Shown: piece after piece, positions 6,768 to 15,092 of the stretch
Position numbering within the stretch: the first letter of the stretch is position 1
How the letters are laid out: every line of letters starts with the position of its first letter
The notes under the pieces: model-generated
Databases searched by the model: none
What the model was told of the DNA's origin: nothing
Seen by the model: only the letters and a program-made list of their open reading frames with translations
Translations under genes and position numbers: made by a program
Assembly: GCA_004552615.1 (NCBI GenBank)
Contig: SFNZ01000016.1
Coordinates: forward strand, 1 to 26,204
From: Bacteroidales bacterium
Lineage (GTDB): Bacteria > Bacteroidota > Bacteroidia > Bacteroidales > UBA932
Direction of reading: 5' to 3'
DNA length: 26,204 nt

Positions 6768-7002
6768 GAAAGCAATAAGATGACACGACTCAAGTTTCGC
6801 AAGCGAAACAACTGCTTTTGAGGCCGAATGGCCGAGGGTAAGTCCCTTTCCCGGGGAAAGGGATTTAGGAAAAGGGTAGCGTACATATTGTGCGTTGGCC
6901 TTTGCTCGCATTGAGCGACAGTTCCTATGAAAAACTATAATTTGAGACTTGAAGATTTGAATTATACAATTGAAAGTATAACATACAAAATAAATTAGTA
7001 TT
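6768..7002 (+). ncRNA. Structured mdh leader or small RNA candidate
   Basis: The 283-bp gap between the S41 protease and mdh is not ordinary spacer. After the -7 box at 6754-6761 it contains a string of hairpins. The first, GTTTC-GCAAGC-GAAAC (6794-6809), sits inside a wider CTCAA/TTGAG pairing. The second is GGCC-GAAT-GGCC (6822-6833). The third is a 9-bp stem TCCCTTTCC / GGAAAGGGA with a 3-nt loop (6843-6863), and the fourth TCGC-ATTGA-GCGA near 6909-6921. None is followed by a T-run, so they are not terminators. AGGCC (6821-6825) could alternatively pair with GGCCT (6897-6901). The first 40 nt also encode a 13-codon leader ORF (6780-6821). It may be a regulatory leader for mdh or an independent small RNA; I did not recognise a known Rfam class. 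Confidence 0.35.
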
Positions 7003-7998
7003 ATGAAGTTTTTGACAAATGACAAACTGACCATCGTCGGTGCTGCCGGAATGATCGGATCCAACATGGCACAGACCGCCATGCTTCTCGGTCTCACCCC
7101 GAATCTCTGTCTTTATGATGTTTATGAGCCGGGCCTCAAGGGTGTGGCTGCAGAGATCAACCACTGCGCTTTCGAAGGAGCCAACATCACATGGACCACA
7201 GATCCAGAAGTTGCTTTCTCAGGAGCAAAATACATCATCTCTTCAGGCGGTGCCCCACGCAAGGAAGGCATGACCCGCGAGGATCTTCTCAAGGGCAACT
7301 GCCAGATCGCCGAGGACTTCGGAAAGAACGTGAAGAAATATTGCCCTGACGTAAAGCACGTAGTTGTCATTTTCAACCCTGCTGACCTCACAGGTCTCGT
7401 AGTGCTTCTCCATTCAGGCCTGAAGCCTTCACAGGTTACCACACTCGCAGCTCTTGACTCTACACGTCTCCAGACTGCCCTCGCTGAGGAATTCGGCGTC
7501 CAGCAGTGCACTGTTACCGGCTGCAACACCTACGGCGGACACGGCGAGCAGATGGCTGTATTCGCTTCCCAGGTGAAGATTGACGGCACTCCGCTCTCAG
7601 AGCTTCTCGGCACCAAGCTTTCCGAGGAAAGATTCGCCGAGATCAAGCACAATGTCATCCAGGGTGGTGCAGAAATCATCAAGCTCCGCGGACGTTCTTC
7701 ATTCCAGAGCCCTGCCCTCAACGCAGTGAAGATGATTGCAGCTGCCATGGGCGGTGAGAAATTCACCTGGCCTGCAGGTACTTACGTAAACAACGAGAAG
7801 TATCACAACGTGATGATGGCTATGCCTACGGTAATGGATGAGACCGGTGTTCACTACGGTGAAATCAACGGAACAGCAGACGAGCTCGCAGCTCTCGATG
7901 CATCCTACGCTCACCTCTGCAAGATGCGTGACGAGATTATCACCCTCGGTATCATCCCTGCAGTAGCTGACTGGAAATCCGTCAACCCGAACCTGTAA
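7003..7998 (+). CDS. mdh: Malate dehydrogenase
   Basis: A 331-residue product, cytoplasmic. It has the Rossmann NAD-binding motif GAAGMIGSN at residues 13-21, the substrate-loop arginines in PRKEGMTREDLL, the conserved NPADLTG asparagine, LDSTRLQTALA, and the catalytic histidine in NTYGGHGEQM (H180). The enzyme interconverts malate and oxaloacetate with NAD(H); in fermenting Bacteroidota this is the step towards fumarate and succinate. The sequence is strongly codon-biased (repeated ctc, gcc, aag, gaa), consistent with high expression. It lies behind an unusually long structured leader and is followed by a clear terminator, so it is probably transcribed alone. Confidence 0.96.
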   Translation: MKFLTNDKLTIVGAAGMIGSNMAQTAMLLGLTPNLCLYDVYEPGLKGVAAEINHCAFEGANITWTTDPEVAFSGAKYIISSGGAPRKEGMTREDLLKGNCQIAEDFGKNVKKYCPDVKHVVVIFNPADLTGLVVLLHSGLKPSQVTTLAALDSTRLQTALAEEFGVQQCTVTGCNTYGGHGEQMAVFASQVKIDGTPLSELLGTKLSEERFAEIKHNVIQGGAEIIKLRGRSSFQSPALNAVKMIAAAMGGEKFTWPAGTYVNNEKYHNVMMAMPTVMDETGVHYGEINGTADELAALDASYAHLCKMRDEIITLGIIPAVADWKSVNPNL

Positions 7999-8031
7999 GC
8001 CACAGGCATACAGCTGATACATAGACAGATG

Positions 8032-8074
8032 GTCAAGGAGGACTTCGACATGAAGGATTCCTTGACTATTTTTT
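8032..8074 (+). terminator. Rho-independent terminator after mdh
   Basis: An 8-bp perfect stem GTCAAGGA (8032-8039) / TCCTTGAC (8059-8066), with a further small hairpin in the loop, followed by a T-rich run at 8069-8074. Confidence 0.8.
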
Positions 8075-8094
8075 GGAATTTATTCCTATCTTTG
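8062..8094 (+). promoter_or_regulatory. Promoter of the M64 lipoprotein operon
   Basis: TTG (8062-8064) lies 22 bp upstream of TATCTTTG (8087-8094), a perfect TAnnTTTG. The -33 part overlaps the mdh terminator stem. Predicted start about 8101, roughly 10 nt before the ATG at 8111. Confidence 0.6.
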
Positions 8095-8110
8095 CAAAAA
8101 CGAACAATAA

Positions 8111-9313
8111 ATGAACTGCAAAACCTTATTTTGCCTGTGCGCAGCACTGCTGACCATCTGTTCCTGCGATTCAGGCAGCGAGAAAGAACCAATCCCGACA
8201 AAACTTCCGGGTGTAGAATTCATCCAGAGCGAGGAAGTGTCCGACAGTCCTCTCACTCTGGCATTTTCATGGATGCCGGTGGACTATGCCGACAACTATA
8301 AGTACAGCCTCTATGAATTCGTTGAAGATTATAGCTCCCAGACCGGCACTGACGGTAGCGAAAAACTTGTGACAGAAGGTATTACAGAGATTTGCGGAAA
8401 GATGTTCACGGCTTCCGACAACCTCCAGCTCTACAGCGGTACCAAATATATCCTCAAGGTCGTGGCCATGTCTGCAACAGGCGGCCCGGAAGCATCGGAC
8501 CCGTCAGAAGCGAATGTCGTCACCGGCTCCGGACCTTTCACGATGACAATCTCGAACCTCACTTACCGTTCAGCCGAATTCAAGGTCGTGCCGTCCGACA
8601 ACTCAATGCTTTACCAATGCGCCACCATCGACCTGGCAAAATACGATTCGTACTCTTCCGACAGGGAATTCATAGAGACATACGACTTCGGATATTACAA
8701 GCACATCGTGGATGTGTGGAGCATACCGATGCCATGGTACGAATACATGAAATCCCAGTCCGAGAAAAAGACCAAGACATATTCATCTCGCAGCCTTTCC
8801 CCGAACTCGGAATACATATTCTACGCTTACAGGACCGACTACACCGGTGACGACAAGGACCCGATAAGCGTCAGCGGATTCACCAAGAAGATTTTCACGA
8901 CCCCGGACTGGGCTCCTGTCAGTTCCTGCACGTTCAATGTCGGGATCAAGTCCCAGACCCTGGTGGAAGGCGGTTCGGAAGTCAATGTGACCGTGAACGT
9001 CAAGCCGTCCGACCAGAACGAGAGATATTCGGTATTCTTCATCCCTGCAGGTTCATTCGATGCGTCCAGGCCGTTCAATACGGTATCAAATCTGATACGC
9101 AACTACGAACTCCTCGGCGGCATCACTTCCTGGGACACCTCCGGATATTCCTGGAAAGGAGAGAAGGACCTCGGCAGCGCTTCGCTCGCAATGTCGGACC
9201 AGGCACACGTCGCCCAGGGAGCCGAATACTATGTAGCCGTATTCGGAATCAGTGACAGCGGATGCATCACCACTGAAATATCCGCAACCAGATTCACAGC
9301 CAACGCAAAATAA
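8111..9313 (+). CDS. Lipoprotein with fibronectin type III-like domains
   Basis: A 400-residue product starting MNCKTLFCLCAALLTICSCD, a lipoprotein signal peptide; the lipidated cysteine is the one in TICSC followed by DSGSEKE, an acidic stretch compatible with export to the cell surface in Bacteroidota. The mature part looks like two or three beta-sandwich (Fn3-like) units: an N-terminal one with LAFSWMPVDYADNYKYSLYE and SGTKYILKVVAMS, a middle one beginning TISNLTYRSAEFKVVPSD, and a C-terminal one beginning CTFNVGIKSQTLVEGGSEVN. No catalytic motif is visible. It is the first gene of an operon with the M64 metallopeptidase (9-bp gap) and may be a binding or scaffold partner; that role is inferred from context. 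Confidence 0.75.
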   Translation: MNCKTLFCLCAALLTICSCDSGSEKEPIPTKLPGVEFIQSEEVSDSPLTLAFSWMPVDYADNYKYSLYEFVEDYSSQTGTDGSEKLVTEGITEICGKMFTASDNLQLYSGTKYILKVVAMSATGGPEASDPSEANVVTGSGPFTMTISNLTYRSAEFKVVPSDNSMLYQCATIDLAKYDSYSSDREFIETYDFGYYKHIVDVWSIPMPWYEYMKSQSEKKTKTYSSRSLSPNSEYIFYAYRTDYTGDDKDPISVSGFTKKIFTTPDWAPVSSCTFNVGIKSQTLVEGGSEVNVTVNVKPSDQNERYSVFFIPAGSFDASRPFNTVSNLIRNYELLGGITSWDTSGYSWKGEKDLGSASLAMSDQAHVAQGAEYYVAVFGISDSGCITTEISATRFTANAK

Positions 9314-9322
9314 TCATCAGAG

Positions 9323-11029
9323 ATGAAATTCAGAACATTCATCTGCATGGCCTGCGTCCTGCTCGCAGCCGCATGCAATAAAGACAATACCCCGGAACAG
9401 ACTCCGGATTCCATAGAGTTCGCCGACAGCAGGGTCACAGTCGAAGGATTGCGGAACAATGATGTAAAAGTCAGATTCTCAGCCACATCCAATTGGGTAG
9501 CATCCGTGGATTCGGACTGGATGACGGCATTTCCCATGGCCGGCAAGGCAGGAGATGCCGAGATTACATTGATAGCCAAGTCTTCGAATGTCACCGGAGA
9601 AGACAGGGAATGCACGCTTACCGTGAAATCCGGCGATGCCGAGGAATCCATCACTGTCGTCCAGGGCGCCACGGACGTGCTTCTGCTTGAAAAGAGCGAG
9701 ATTATCGTCTCCCCGGAAGGAGAGCAGGTCCACCTGAAATTCTCTTCAAATGTCAGCGGCCGCATGGTGCTTTACACTTATACCGACAATGTGCGCGACT
9801 GGATTCTGCCCGTGAAGGACGCGAACACCAAGGCTATGGATTCGTATGAATACATCCTCGAAGTGGTTGCAAACCCGGACCACGATTCCCGTTCGGCTGA
9901 ATTCTATATTGAAATCGTCAATCCGGACAACCCGGACGAGACCTATATCGCTTCGGAAATCATCACCATCTTCCAGGAGGGAATTCCTGTGGATACCAGC
10001 ACGGATTATTCGTCAGACGGAACCTGGAAGCAGATTCACACCCATACGGCAGGCGCAGGCGTGCCGATAGTGCTGATGGGTGACGGATTCGCAGACGTTG
10101 ACATTGCCTCCGGATATTATGAAAAAATAATGCAGAAGGCCATGGATAACCTTTTCAGCGAGGAGCCGATGAATTCCCTCAGGGACTATTTCGATGTCTG
10201 GTACGTGACCGCAGTATCCCGGAACAATGCCTTCGGCGACGGTTATTCCACCTGCTTCGGGTGCAAATTCGATGAAGAAGGAAGTTCCAGAATCACTGGA
10301 AGCGAGAACACTGTCCTGACCTATATCTACAAAGTTCCCGCACTCGCGTCGATGGAGCAGCTCTGCAAGACATTGGCAATCGTGCTCCTGAACTCAAGCG
10401 TATATGCAGGCACCACTGGATTCGGATTCGACGGGTTTGACGAATTCGGCCTGGCATTCTGCCCTGTGGTTGACGGGCCCGAGAGCGAGAGATTCCGCTC
10501 AGTCCTTGTGCATGAGGCGATAGGACACGGATTCGCAAAGTTGTACGATGAATACGCATACGAAACCTACGGCAATATTTCCATAAGTACGATGGACCAG
10601 GTGCTCAGGCTCCAGAATAATTACGGCTGGGCCGCGAACGTGTCCGTTTACAATCCGGACGTGCCTTGGAAACGGATGCTTTCCGATGAGAGATATGCCC
10701 TTCCAGACGCATACGGCGAGGTTCTCGGCATATACGAAGGCGCCTGCACCTACTGGACCGGAGCATGGAGGCCGACGGACGACAGCATGATGAGGACCAA
10801 CAGGCACGGGTTCAATGCCCCTTCAAGGGAAGCAATATACAAGAGGACAATGAAATCGGCATTCGGCAAAGACTGGGAATATGTATACGAGGATTTCGTG
10901 ACATTCGACCAGACCCATCTGCCGCAGCCTTCAGTGACATCGCTGGGTGTCGCAGAGAATAATAATGACTTCAGGCCTCTCCCGGCGCCATATTTCGCCG
11001 GCCGGAGCATGGAAGGATTCACATTCTGA
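9323..11029 (+). CDS. BACON-domain lipoprotein with M64 (IgA-type) metallopeptidase domain
   Basis: A 568-residue product. Residues 1-19 are a lipoprotein signal peptide (VLLAAACNKDN). Residues about 25-118 form a BACON domain (SATSNWVASVDSDWMTAFP, ending ITVVQGA), and 119-225 a second beta domain. From about 235 to the end is a peptidase M64 domain (VPIVLMGDGFADVD, DYFDVWYVTAVS). The zinc site reads HEAIGHGFAKLYDEY, with H397, E398, H402 and D409; the spacing HExxGH is one residue longer than the textbook HExxH but resembles the HEAGGHGF form I recall from Bacteroides relatives. M64 includes Clostridium ramosum IgA protease; the substrate here is unknown. It is probably on the cell surface, between two other lipoprotein genes. 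Confidence 0.85.
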   Translation: MKFRTFICMACVLLAAACNKDNTPEQTPDSIEFADSRVTVEGLRNNDVKVRFSATSNWVASVDSDWMTAFPMAGKAGDAEITLIAKSSNVTGEDRECTLTVKSGDAEESITVVQGATDVLLLEKSEIIVSPEGEQVHLKFSSNVSGRMVLYTYTDNVRDWILPVKDANTKAMDSYEYILEVVANPDHDSRSAEFYIEIVNPDNPDETYIASEIITIFQEGIPVDTSTDYSSDGTWKQIHTHTAGAGVPIVLMGDGFADVDIASGYYEKIMQKAMDNLFSEEPMNSLRDYFDVWYVTAVSRNNAFGDGYSTCFGCKFDEEGSSRITGSENTVLTYIYKVPALASMEQLCKTLAIVLLNSSVYAGTTGFGFDGFDEFGLAFCPVVDGPESERFRSVLVHEAIGHGFAKLYDEYAYETYGNISISTMDQVLRLQNNYGWAANVSVYNPDVPWKRMLSDERYALPDAYGEVLGIYEGACTYWTGAWRPTDDSMMRTNRHGFNAPSREAIYKRTMKSAFGKDWEYVYEDFVTFDQTHLPQPSVTSLGVAENNNDFRPLPAPYFAGRSMEGFTF

Positions 11030-11066
11030 CAAAAACGGACTTATAAATCACAAATACTATTTCATC

Positions 11067-11993
11067 ATGAAAACAAAAATCCTTTATTCGATTGCAATTG
11101 CTGCAATCTGCGCCATCTCATGCGACAATGAGAATTCGAAACCGGCTCCTGACATGACCGTAGAATTCGGTGAATCCTACTGCTGGATTGACCTTGCAAG
11201 CACCAGGACCTGCTCGGTACCTGTATCCCTGACCGGAACCACATTCGCATTCCCTCTCACCCTGAAGGTTGAAGCCGTGGCTTCCGATGACAGAAGCGAC
11301 GCATCTTCATATTCACTGTCCGCTGACGAACTGGTGTTCAACTCGGCCGAGGATGTTGTATCCCTTGAACTGACTACTGCTGAAGGTATTGAGAGCCTGA
11401 ACGCGGAGTTCGTGCTCAGCTCTGTGGATGAAGGAGTGACCATCGGGGAGAACGCTTCCGTAAGAATCGGCGCCGGCGACAAGTTCATTGGCGATTTCAT
11501 GGCGACCTACACTTACGTGGCAGCAGACGGCACTACCGAGACCCGCACTGAAGAGTGGTCCTGCAATTCCGAGACAGTCACATTGCCGTTCCCTCCGTTC
11601 CCGTCTTATGTCGAGAACTCATTGACAGGAATCCTCGGCGTTACAGCTGACGGCGGCACCGTTTTCTCTCTCAAGCCGACCTTCATCGACGGCACTGACA
11701 TCGAGTTCACCATCAATCTCGGATGCGGTGACAGCGGCCAGTACACCTGCTACAACAAGACCATCGACGGCACACAGTATCTCGCCAGCCCTATCATCAC
11801 GGACAGGAACGGCAAGAACGTCACTTCCGGTACGCTCAAGTTCGCGTCAGACGGTTTCAAACTGACAATTCCTGACTACGGCGAAGGCCAGTACCTCACC
11901 TACGGTCTCTTCGAATACGGCACCAAGACCTTTGCCGACAAGACCGACAAGGGCTACATTTCCCTCGCCGATCTTTCAGTCGTACGTAAATAA
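11067..11993 (+). CDS. Lipoprotein of unknown function, third gene of the M64 operon
   Basis: A 308-residue product starting MKTKILYSIAIAAICAISCD, a lipoprotein signal peptide with DNENSK after the cysteine, compatible with surface display. The start at 11067 is chosen because it yields this signal; the frame stays open upstream into the previous gene. The N-terminal third resembles a Calx-beta or DUF4843-like beta-sandwich (LTLKVEAVASDDRSDASSYS, ELVFNSAEDVVSLEL). The remainder is beta-rich and ends LTYGLFEYGTKTF and ISLADLSVVRK, with no recognised catalytic residues. It lies 37 bp after the M64 gene and ends only 9 bp from the convergent M3 peptidase gene. Function unknown. Confidence 0.75.
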   Translation: MKTKILYSIAIAAICAISCDNENSKPAPDMTVEFGESYCWIDLASTRTCSVPVSLTGTTFAFPLTLKVEAVASDDRSDASSYSLSADELVFNSAEDVVSLELTTAEGIESLNAEFVLSSVDEGVTIGENASVRIGAGDKFIGDFMATYTYVAADGTTETRTEEWSCNSETVTLPFPPFPSYVENSLTGILGVTADGGTVFSLKPTFIDGTDIEFTINLGCGDSGQYTCYNKTIDGTQYLASPIITDRNGKNVTSGTLKFASDGFKLTIPDYGEGQYLTYGLFEYGTKTFADKTDKGYISLADLSVVRK

Positions 11994-12002
11994 TAATTCT
12001 TT

Positions 12003-14009
12003 CTACAGCCCGCGGGCACGGACGAGGGCGTCCGGGTCAGGGTCTGCGCCGCGGAACTCGCGGTAAAGGGTCATAGGCTCCTCGGAACCGCCACGGGCAA
12101 GGAAGATATCACGGAACCTGGCAGCAACCTTAGGATTGTAAAGTCCTTTGGACTGCCAGTATTCGAATGCATCCTTGTCGAGGACCTCAGCCCACAGATA
12201 GCTGTAATAACCGGCATTGTAGCCGCTGTTGAAGATATGGTTGAAATAGGTGCTCCTGTAACGAGGAATGATTTCCCCTATGAGGCCCATCTCGTCGCAT
12301 ACGGACTTCTCGAACGCAGCCACGTCGAAAGACTCCCAGTCGGTGTCATAAGGGAGCTCGTGCCATTTCATGTCAAGTATCGAGGCGGCCGCAAGTTCGG
12401 CGGTCATGAATCCCTGATTGAATTTGGAAGCGTTGTTGATCTTCGTCACCAATGAATCAGGTATCACCTCGCCGGTCTCGTGGTGGAATGCATAGGTTGA
12501 GAGAATCTCAGGCTGGAATGCCCAGTTCTCGTTGATCTGGGAGAATGTCTCCACGAAGTCGCGGGCAACATTGGTACCGCTCACATCCTTGTAACGGCAT
12601 TTCGAGAGCATTCCGTGCAATGCATGTCCGAACTCGTGGAAAGCCGTACCGACCTCGTCGATAGTAAGGAGGCCGACAGAGTCGTCAGGCTGGGTGAAGT
12701 TGCAGACATTCACCACGATAGGCCTTACGTCATTGCCCTGTGCATCCACGTGCTGCTCCCTGAAATTGCTCATCCACGCACCGCCGCGCTTGGTGCTGCG
12801 TGGAAGATAGTCAGTCATGAACCAGCTGAGAAGCGAGCCGTCGGAATCGGTCACCTTGAATGTCATGACCTCAGGATTGTAAACCGGAAGGCCTGAAGCC
12901 GGCTCGATATGGATTCCGTAAAGCCTCTCCGCAGCCCTGAACACACCGTTGCGGACATTCTCAAGCTGGAAATATTGCTTCGTGACATCCTCATCCAAAG
13001 CATAATGCGCCTTGCGGACCTTCTCTGCATAATACCACCAGTCCCATGGCTCGATGCGGCTGCCTGCCGGAAGAAGGCCGGCCCTTACATCCTCGTCCAT
13101 GAACACCTGCATGTCCACAATCTCTTCCTTGGCCTTGGCTACCGCCTTCTGCATTATCCTGTCGAGGAACTGGTCCACGGTCTGATGGTCGTGGGCCATC
13201 TTGTCGGCAAGAATGAAATCCGCCGAGCAGTCGTAGCCGAGCATCTTCGCCTTCTCAGTACGGAGGCTCATAATCTCAAGGAGAACAGCCTTGTTGTCAT
13301 TCTCGTTGCCGTTGTTGCCGCGGGAGGAATATGCCTTGAATGCCGCCTCGCGCTTTGCCCTGTCGGCACAAGTGGTCATGAACACCGGATAGCTCGACAC
13401 AGGGATTCCGATAAGGTCCTTGAAAGCATTGTTCTCGGCCAGGAGATTGTTGCCGAACTTCTGGGAGAGGAGGGCGAGACGCTTGTTGATCTCGCGGAAA
13501 CGCTCCTGCCCTGCGGCATCGAGGGCGATTCCGTTCTTGATGAAATTGTTGTAAAGCTTCTTGGTGACCATGTATTCCTCGCGTCCGAGAGAGTCTGCAG
13601 AGTCGTATACCGCCTTGACTCTCAGGAAGAAATCATGGTTCATGAAGATATTGTCCTCATGGGCTGTCACGAGAGGTGTCACCTCCTCGAGCACCGCCAT
13701 TATCTCGTCGGTGGCGTCGGACTCGCTGACATTGTAAAGCACGCCGAGGGTGCGGGAGAGGATGTCTCCGGAATTCTCGTATGCGGCAATGGTATTGGCG
13801 AATGTAGGGGCGCTGCCGTTGGCAATGATAGCCTTTATCTCGGCATCCTGCTGGTCGATACCCGCCTTGACGGCAGGAAGATAGTCTGTAACTTTGATTT
13901 CAGGGAACGGAGGGAACTGGCCCTCTCCCGTCCACTCTTTCAGGAACGGGTTCACGCTGCAAGATGCCATGCACATCACGGAAGCTATGGTTATGACTGA
14001 TTTTTTCAT
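12003..14009 (-). CDS. M3-family metallopeptidase (peptidyl-dipeptidase Dcp/oligopeptidase A-like), lipoprotein
   Basis: A 668-residue product with a lipoprotein-like signal (SVMCMASC at residues 10-17) and so probably anchored in the periplasm. It is full length for the family. The zinc-binding motif is HEFGHALHG (H458, E459, H462), and the third ligand is probably the glutamate in DFVETFSQINENW about 28 residues later. Other M3 hallmarks are GGAWMSNFREQ, YNAGYYSYLWAEVLDKDAFEYW and FRDIFLARGGSEEPMTLYREFRG split across the C-terminus. Such enzymes degrade short peptides. It follows the DUF5689 gene by 20 bp with no terminator or clear promoter between, so it is probably the last gene of the nuclease/TonB operon, though a role in nucleic-acid uptake is not obvious. 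Confidence 0.93.
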   Translation of the reverse strand: MKKSVITIASVMCMASCSVNPFLKEWTGEGQFPPFPEIKVTDYLPAVKAGIDQQDAEIKAIIANGSAPTFANTIAAYENSGDILSRTLGVLYNVSESDATDEIMAVLEEVTPLVTAHEDNIFMNHDFFLRVKAVYDSADSLGREEYMVTKKLYNNFIKNGIALDAAGQERFREINKRLALLSQKFGNNLLAENNAFKDLIGIPVSSYPVFMTTCADRAKREAAFKAYSSRGNNGNENDNKAVLLEIMSLRTEKAKMLGYDCSADFILADKMAHDHQTVDQFLDRIMQKAVAKAKEEIVDMQVFMDEDVRAGLLPAGSRIEPWDWWYYAEKVRKAHYALDEDVTKQYFQLENVRNGVFRAAERLYGIHIEPASGLPVYNPEVMTFKVTDSDGSLLSWFMTDYLPRSTKRGGAWMSNFREQHVDAQGNDVRPIVVNVCNFTQPDDSVGLLTIDEVGTAFHEFGHALHGMLSKCRYKDVSGTNVARDFVETFSQINENWAFQPEILSTYAFHHETGEVIPDSLVTKINNASKFNQGFMTAELAAASILDMKWHELPYDTDWESFDVAAFEKSVCDEMGLIGEIIPRYRSTYFNHIFNSGYNAGYYSYLWAEVLDKDAFEYWQSKGLYNPKVAARFRDIFLARGGSEEPMTLYREFRGADPDPDALVRARGL

Positions 14010-14029
14010 TTTGAATATTATATATGCTG

Positions 14030-15091
14030 TTATTTATGGACTGTGACTCCGTCGAGGTCGATCAGGGTGAACTGGGTGCCTCCCTGATACACTGTAAGGA
14101 TTCCCTTGAGGTCAACAGTGGCAGTACCGTCGAGGATGGCAGGATCAATCTCGGTGTCGGCGAAACGGGAATATCCGCTGCTCCTGACCTGCACCTCCTT
14201 GTTCCCCATGAGGAAATACTGGCTCACTGAATATGCGGAAGCATTACTGATGAGCTTGTCCTTGATTTCCGCAACGGTGGCGGAACCGTCATTGACCTTG
14301 GCCTCATCGAACTTGCCGGAATTCAGATATTTGATCATTCCCTGCTTGGACATCGCCCAAGTGGTAATTCCCCAGGTCGGGTCAGAAACCGGAGCATAGT
14401 TCAGTCCGGAGTCGGAGAGGAAAATCCTGTTGGAGGAAGCCTTTGTATCCTTGTTCGGGTCCACGTAGATGAGACAGAAAATCTCCTTTCCTGCAGGATT
14501 CTCGGTTTTGCTGCCGTATTTCAATCCCTTCAGGGATACGTAGCAGCCGAGATTCTCCTCCTTCAGCAGGTCCGCGGAAGTGATTTCCTTAGCCTCGAGC
14601 GGAGTCCCGATCTCACCGCGGAAAATATGATTGTCAATGAAATACTGCACGTCGAGATAGGATGTCTCGTACTCTCCGGTAGGGTCTGCGAAACCCAGCT
14701 GGAGCATGTCGTTGTATTTGCCGAGGGTGAGTCCGGAGCATTTCACGTAAACCCACTGTCCGAGCTTGTAGTCATTGTAAAGTCCTGACTTGCCGATCTT
14801 GAGCTCGATTCCGCTGGTTTCGTCCTGGATGTAGAGACTCTTGTAGATATTGCCGGAACGGTCTTCTGACACCACCTGTCCTCCGATTATCATGTCGTTC
14901 TGGATCTTCACCGGACCTGTCTTGTAAAGCTTCTTCAGCTCCATGATGGTGGTGTTCGGTGTCATCTTCACAGGCTCATAGACATCCGCCTCGCCATAGT
15001 CTCCGGTAAATACCGGCTCCCACTCGTCACAGGAGGCGAGGACGGACACGGCTGCCGCGAAAGCGGACAATGTATATAATAATTTTCTCAT
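14030..15091 (-). CDS. DUF5689 lipoprotein (OB-fold-like)
   Basis: A 353-residue product with a lipoprotein signal peptide ending VSVLASC, followed by DEWEP, acidic residues that fit surface export. The main domain (about 40-200) is of DUF5689 type: IGGQVVSEDRSGNIYKSLYI, QDETSGIELKIG, LYNDYKLGQWVYVKCSGLTL. This strand order resembles an OB-fold nucleic-acid-binding domain. The C-terminal 100 residues carry a second, shorter domain that includes DLKGILTVYQGGTQFTLIDL, again OB-like. DUF5689 proteins have no established biochemical role that I know of. Its ATG is 1 bp beyond the TonB receptor's stop, so the two are tightly coupled and probably form a receptor-lipoprotein pair in place of SusCD. 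Confidence 0.85.
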   Translation of the reverse strand: MRKLLYTLSAFAAAVSVLASCDEWEPVFTGDYGEADVYEPVKMTPNTTIMELKKLYKTGPVKIQNDMIIGGQVVSEDRSGNIYKSLYIQDETSGIELKIGKSGLYNDYKLGQWVYVKCSGLTLGKYNDMLQLGFADPTGEYETSYLDVQYFIDNHIFRGEIGTPLEAKEITSADLLKEENLGCYVSLKGLKYGSKTENPAGKEIFCLIYVDPNKDTKASSNRIFLSDSGLNYAPVSDPTWGITTWAMSKQGMIKYLNSGKFDEAKVNDGSATVAEIKDKLISNASAYSVSQYFLMGNKEVQVRSSGYSRFADTEIDPAILDGTATVDLKGILTVYQGGTQFTLIDLDGVTVHK

Positions 15092-15092
15092 A

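Noticed and set aside
12909..14000. Long plus-strand open frame (363 codons) opposite the M3 peptidase gene
   Set aside because: It is the antisense shadow of a full-length, motif-complete M3 peptidase; its translation has no recognisable domain and is rich in His and Leu from reverse codon bias.
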